Source: Spirosoma endophyticum
Lineage (GTDB): Bacteria; Bacteroidota; Bacteroidia; Cytophagales; Spirosomataceae
NCBI RefSeq assembly: GCF_900112365.1
Contig: NZ_FOLQ01000004.1
Coordinates: forward strand, 496,001 to 560,000
DNA: 64,000 bases
Reading direction: 5' to 3'
Shown: piece after piece, positions 62,550 to 64,000 of the stretch
How the letters are laid out: each line of letters begins with the position of its first letter
Position numbering within the stretch: position 1 is the first letter of the stretch
Notes under the pieces: model-generated
What the model was told of the DNA's origin: nothing
The model's input: only the letters and a program-made list of their open reading frames with translations
The model's database searches: none
Translations under genes and position numbers: made by a program

Positions 62550-64000
62550 TTATTTCTTCTCGGCTACGGTCCCACGTTTCAGGACAACCTGTTCGGCATG
62601 TTTAGCCACAATCCGGTTGAATAGTTCCCGTAAAGGCCCATACTCACCCGCAAAATATATAGGGCGACGTAGTAAAATCCGGCTGACCACCTGAAGCTGA
62701 TTCTCGTTGGTAACGGATACCTGGTACAAGAACCGCCCGCCCTCTTCGGGCAACACCATAGACACTGTTTTTGGCAGTTCTTCCACCTGAAATCCTTTGG
62801 GCAGCGTATAAGTCGCCATAAATGTTTCATCGGTAGAAACGCCAAAATCCACAGGAAAGAGTCGCTCGGCCTCCTTAAACGGATTACTGCCGTGTGCTTC
62901 CGTCAGCATGGGGCGGAGGTACAGTCGATCGCCTGCCCTACCACAGGCTTCGGGAATAGTAATTGTATAATCTTCATTAAACGCGCTACTTTTCAGATCC
63001 GCTCCCGAAAAGTCAGCCTTTTCAATCTGCCAGGCCGGGCGTTTTTTCTGAATGCCCTCCAGGAATTTTTTCTTTCCGTCAAGTGCAAATTGTTTACGGG
63101 TATTCCAGGCACTATACCCTCCGTGCGAATGAAGCAGTGTACCCGTCACCTCACCATCGTCGGTAAGCGTGAATTTACCCGTATGTACCTCCGCGTCACG
63201 GTCTGTTGGAGTCAGCGATATAAATCGGGGCTTCGTTGGGTGGACCAGCCTTCCTGTTCCATTCAGGCAATGGAGGGGTAGCATACCAGGTATCAGGTAG
63301 GGATCGGTTGCATCCAGCAGCATGTCTTTTCCACCCACCGAAACCTGGGCAACAACATAGTTGAATTTCTTCAGCAAGGCATATACTTCATTAACGTGCC
63401 CATGCGATCGGGTGCTGAGGATCACCGGATTTGCTTCAATATCCATTTCACGTAACAGCGCAATCAGCAGCAGATTAATGTCGGCAGCATCTCCTTTTTT
63501 ATCTTCGAATACTTTTTTGATACTACTCGACCAGAGCGCGGCTCCCTCATTCCATTTGATCGTCTGGCGCACGAAATCATAAGCTGCCTTCACGCGACTC
63601 AGCGTATCGGGATGCTGGCTAAGTAATGATTTGGCCGTTTCACGCAGGAAACCCGTCCGTTTGATCTGCCCACCGAAATTGGCGTCATCAAGGAGGGTTC
63701 TGTCCATGGCATCCCACCCAACGGCTATATCCTTTTTTAACATACCCGTTACCCCAGGCACCTGATAGCTAGCCAGTTCAAATTCAATCTTCGATACGTA
63801 GTCATCGGCCGTCGTTATATAAGCCTCATCGTGGAAAGCCGGAACATCTTTCATGGCAAACCGATACGCTGATGCTGATACACCATGATGACCCGGAAAT
63901 ATATCAGGTCCAACAGTCGATTTATTTTCATTGATGGCCATTGTTAAATAGCCGGTCTGCATAATTTTATAATAAAAGTAATCAGGAATAGTAATACGGA
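62550..64000 (-). CDS. DUF3857/transglutaminase-like protein (partial at window edge)
   Basis: The reading frame stays open from 62550 past the window's right edge, so the true start lies beyond 64000. The ATG at 63962 is probably internal. The visible part has the DUF3857 end (VSASAYRFAMKDVPAFHDE) and a transglutaminase-like core where the usual cysteine position reads GDAADINLL, so it probably lacks enzyme activity. A later TRSHGHVNEVYALLK block and a histidine remain. It is the upstream partner of the intact DUF3857 gene. Together they may form one exported system with one active and one inactive member. Confidence 0.8.
   Translation of the reverse strand, partial: RITIPDYFYYKIMQTGYLTMAINENKSTVGPDIFPGHHGVSASAYRFAMKDVPAFHDEAYITTADDYVSKIEFELASYQVPGVTGMLKKDIAVGWDAMDRTLLDDANFGGQIKRTGFLRETAKSLLSQHPDTLSRVKAAYDFVRQTIKWNEGAALWSSSIKKVFEDKKGDAADINLLLIALLREMDIEANPVILSTRSHGHVNEVYALLKKFNYVVAQVSVGGKDMLLDATDPYLIPGMLPLHCLNGTGRLVHPTKPRFISLTPTDRDAEVHTGKFTLTDDGEVTGTLLHSHGGYSAWNTRKQFALDGKKKFLEGIQKKRPAWQIEKADFSGADLKSSAFNEDYTITIPEACGRAGDRLYLRPMLTEAHGSNPFKEAERLFPVDFGVSTDETFMATYTLPKGFQVEELPKTVSMVLPEEGGRFLYQVSVTNENQLQVVSRILLRRPIYFAGEYGPLRELFNRIVAKHAEQVVLKRGTVAEKK

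Overview
The window looks like a chromosomal segment of a Bacteroidota bacterium of the order Cytophagales, most like Spirosoma or a close relative. The signs are type IX secretion C-terminal domains on two proteins, a TonB-dependent receptor, an outer-membrane barrel paired with a GLPGLI protein, DUF1800/DUF1501, DUF3500, DUF3857 and DUF2851 family genes, very few Shine-Dalgarno sequences, and upstream elements matching the Bacteroidetes -7 box TAnnTTTG. No rRNA, tRNA, CRISPR array, insertion sequence or prophage was recognised. Genus-level placement is inference.

Layout. 0.1-2.8 kb (minus): YdeI/OmpD-associated protein, an APH-type phosphotransferase, a TM2-like small membrane protein and a MORN/TonB-C-like protein. 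2.8-8.0 kb: a sugar module with a TIM-barrel isomerase and two Gfo/Idh/MocA dehydrogenases on the minus strand, divergent from an MFS sugar permease. 8.1-11.4 kb: a DUF1800/DUF1501 exported pair. 11.4-13.1 kb: an M15 peptidase and a META lipoprotein. 13.2-19.7 kb: two large exported multidomain enzymes, ThuA/sorbosone dehydrogenase/PKD/cytochrome c and CE1-like esterase/GH9 cellulase. 19.8-23.4 kb: GLPGLI protein plus outer-membrane barrel. 23.7-26.0 kb: PabB-like enzyme coupled to a NYN/cold-shock protein. 26.4-29.9 kb: hisB, an unlisted 33-residue membrane peptide, a PlsC-like acyltransferase and a DUF3500 lipoprotein. 30.0-33.2 kb: a probably metal-regulated TonB receptor and its lipoprotein partner. 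33.4-39.8 kb: tetR and a complete RND tripartite efflux operon with matching palindromic operators. 39.9-48.0 kb: an orphan acyl carrier protein, a GAF protein, a phosphoesterase/kinase-like/BamA fusion and an HD-Pycsar-effector membrane protein. 48.3-51.5 kb: a second 3-keto-sugar type module (Tat-type isomerase, DUF1080 hydrolase, Tat-type Gfo/Idh/MocA). 51.6-64.0 kb: DUF2851, pyrF, rfbC, a DJ-1-like protein lacking its cysteine, a DUF6807/PmoA-like protein, a LEA-type lipoprotein, an ELWxxDGT-repeat T9SS cargo and two DUF3857 transglutaminase-like proteins, the last cut by the window edge.

How the genes work together. Several loci fit oxidative breakdown of plant glycosides: the GH9/esterase and sorbosone-dehydrogenase proteins act outside the cytoplasm, the DUF1080, isomerase and oxidoreductase genes suggest 3-keto-glycoside chemistry, and the MFS permease takes up the product. 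The RND operon is a self-contained regulated efflux system.

Sequence-level signals. Two stand out. (1) The hexamer ACGTAG/CTACGT occurs at about 90 sites (hand count; about 31 expected by chance), nearly always as ACGTAGY. (2) Many intergenic spacers hold long hairpins whose arms are built from words repeating every 7 or 8 bp (CACAGAG, AGTCAAT, AATGATG, GAGCGAAA), with the same word reused at distant loci. Start sites were moved inward where an upstream extension would run through one of these hairpins or precede an obvious signal peptide or fold start.
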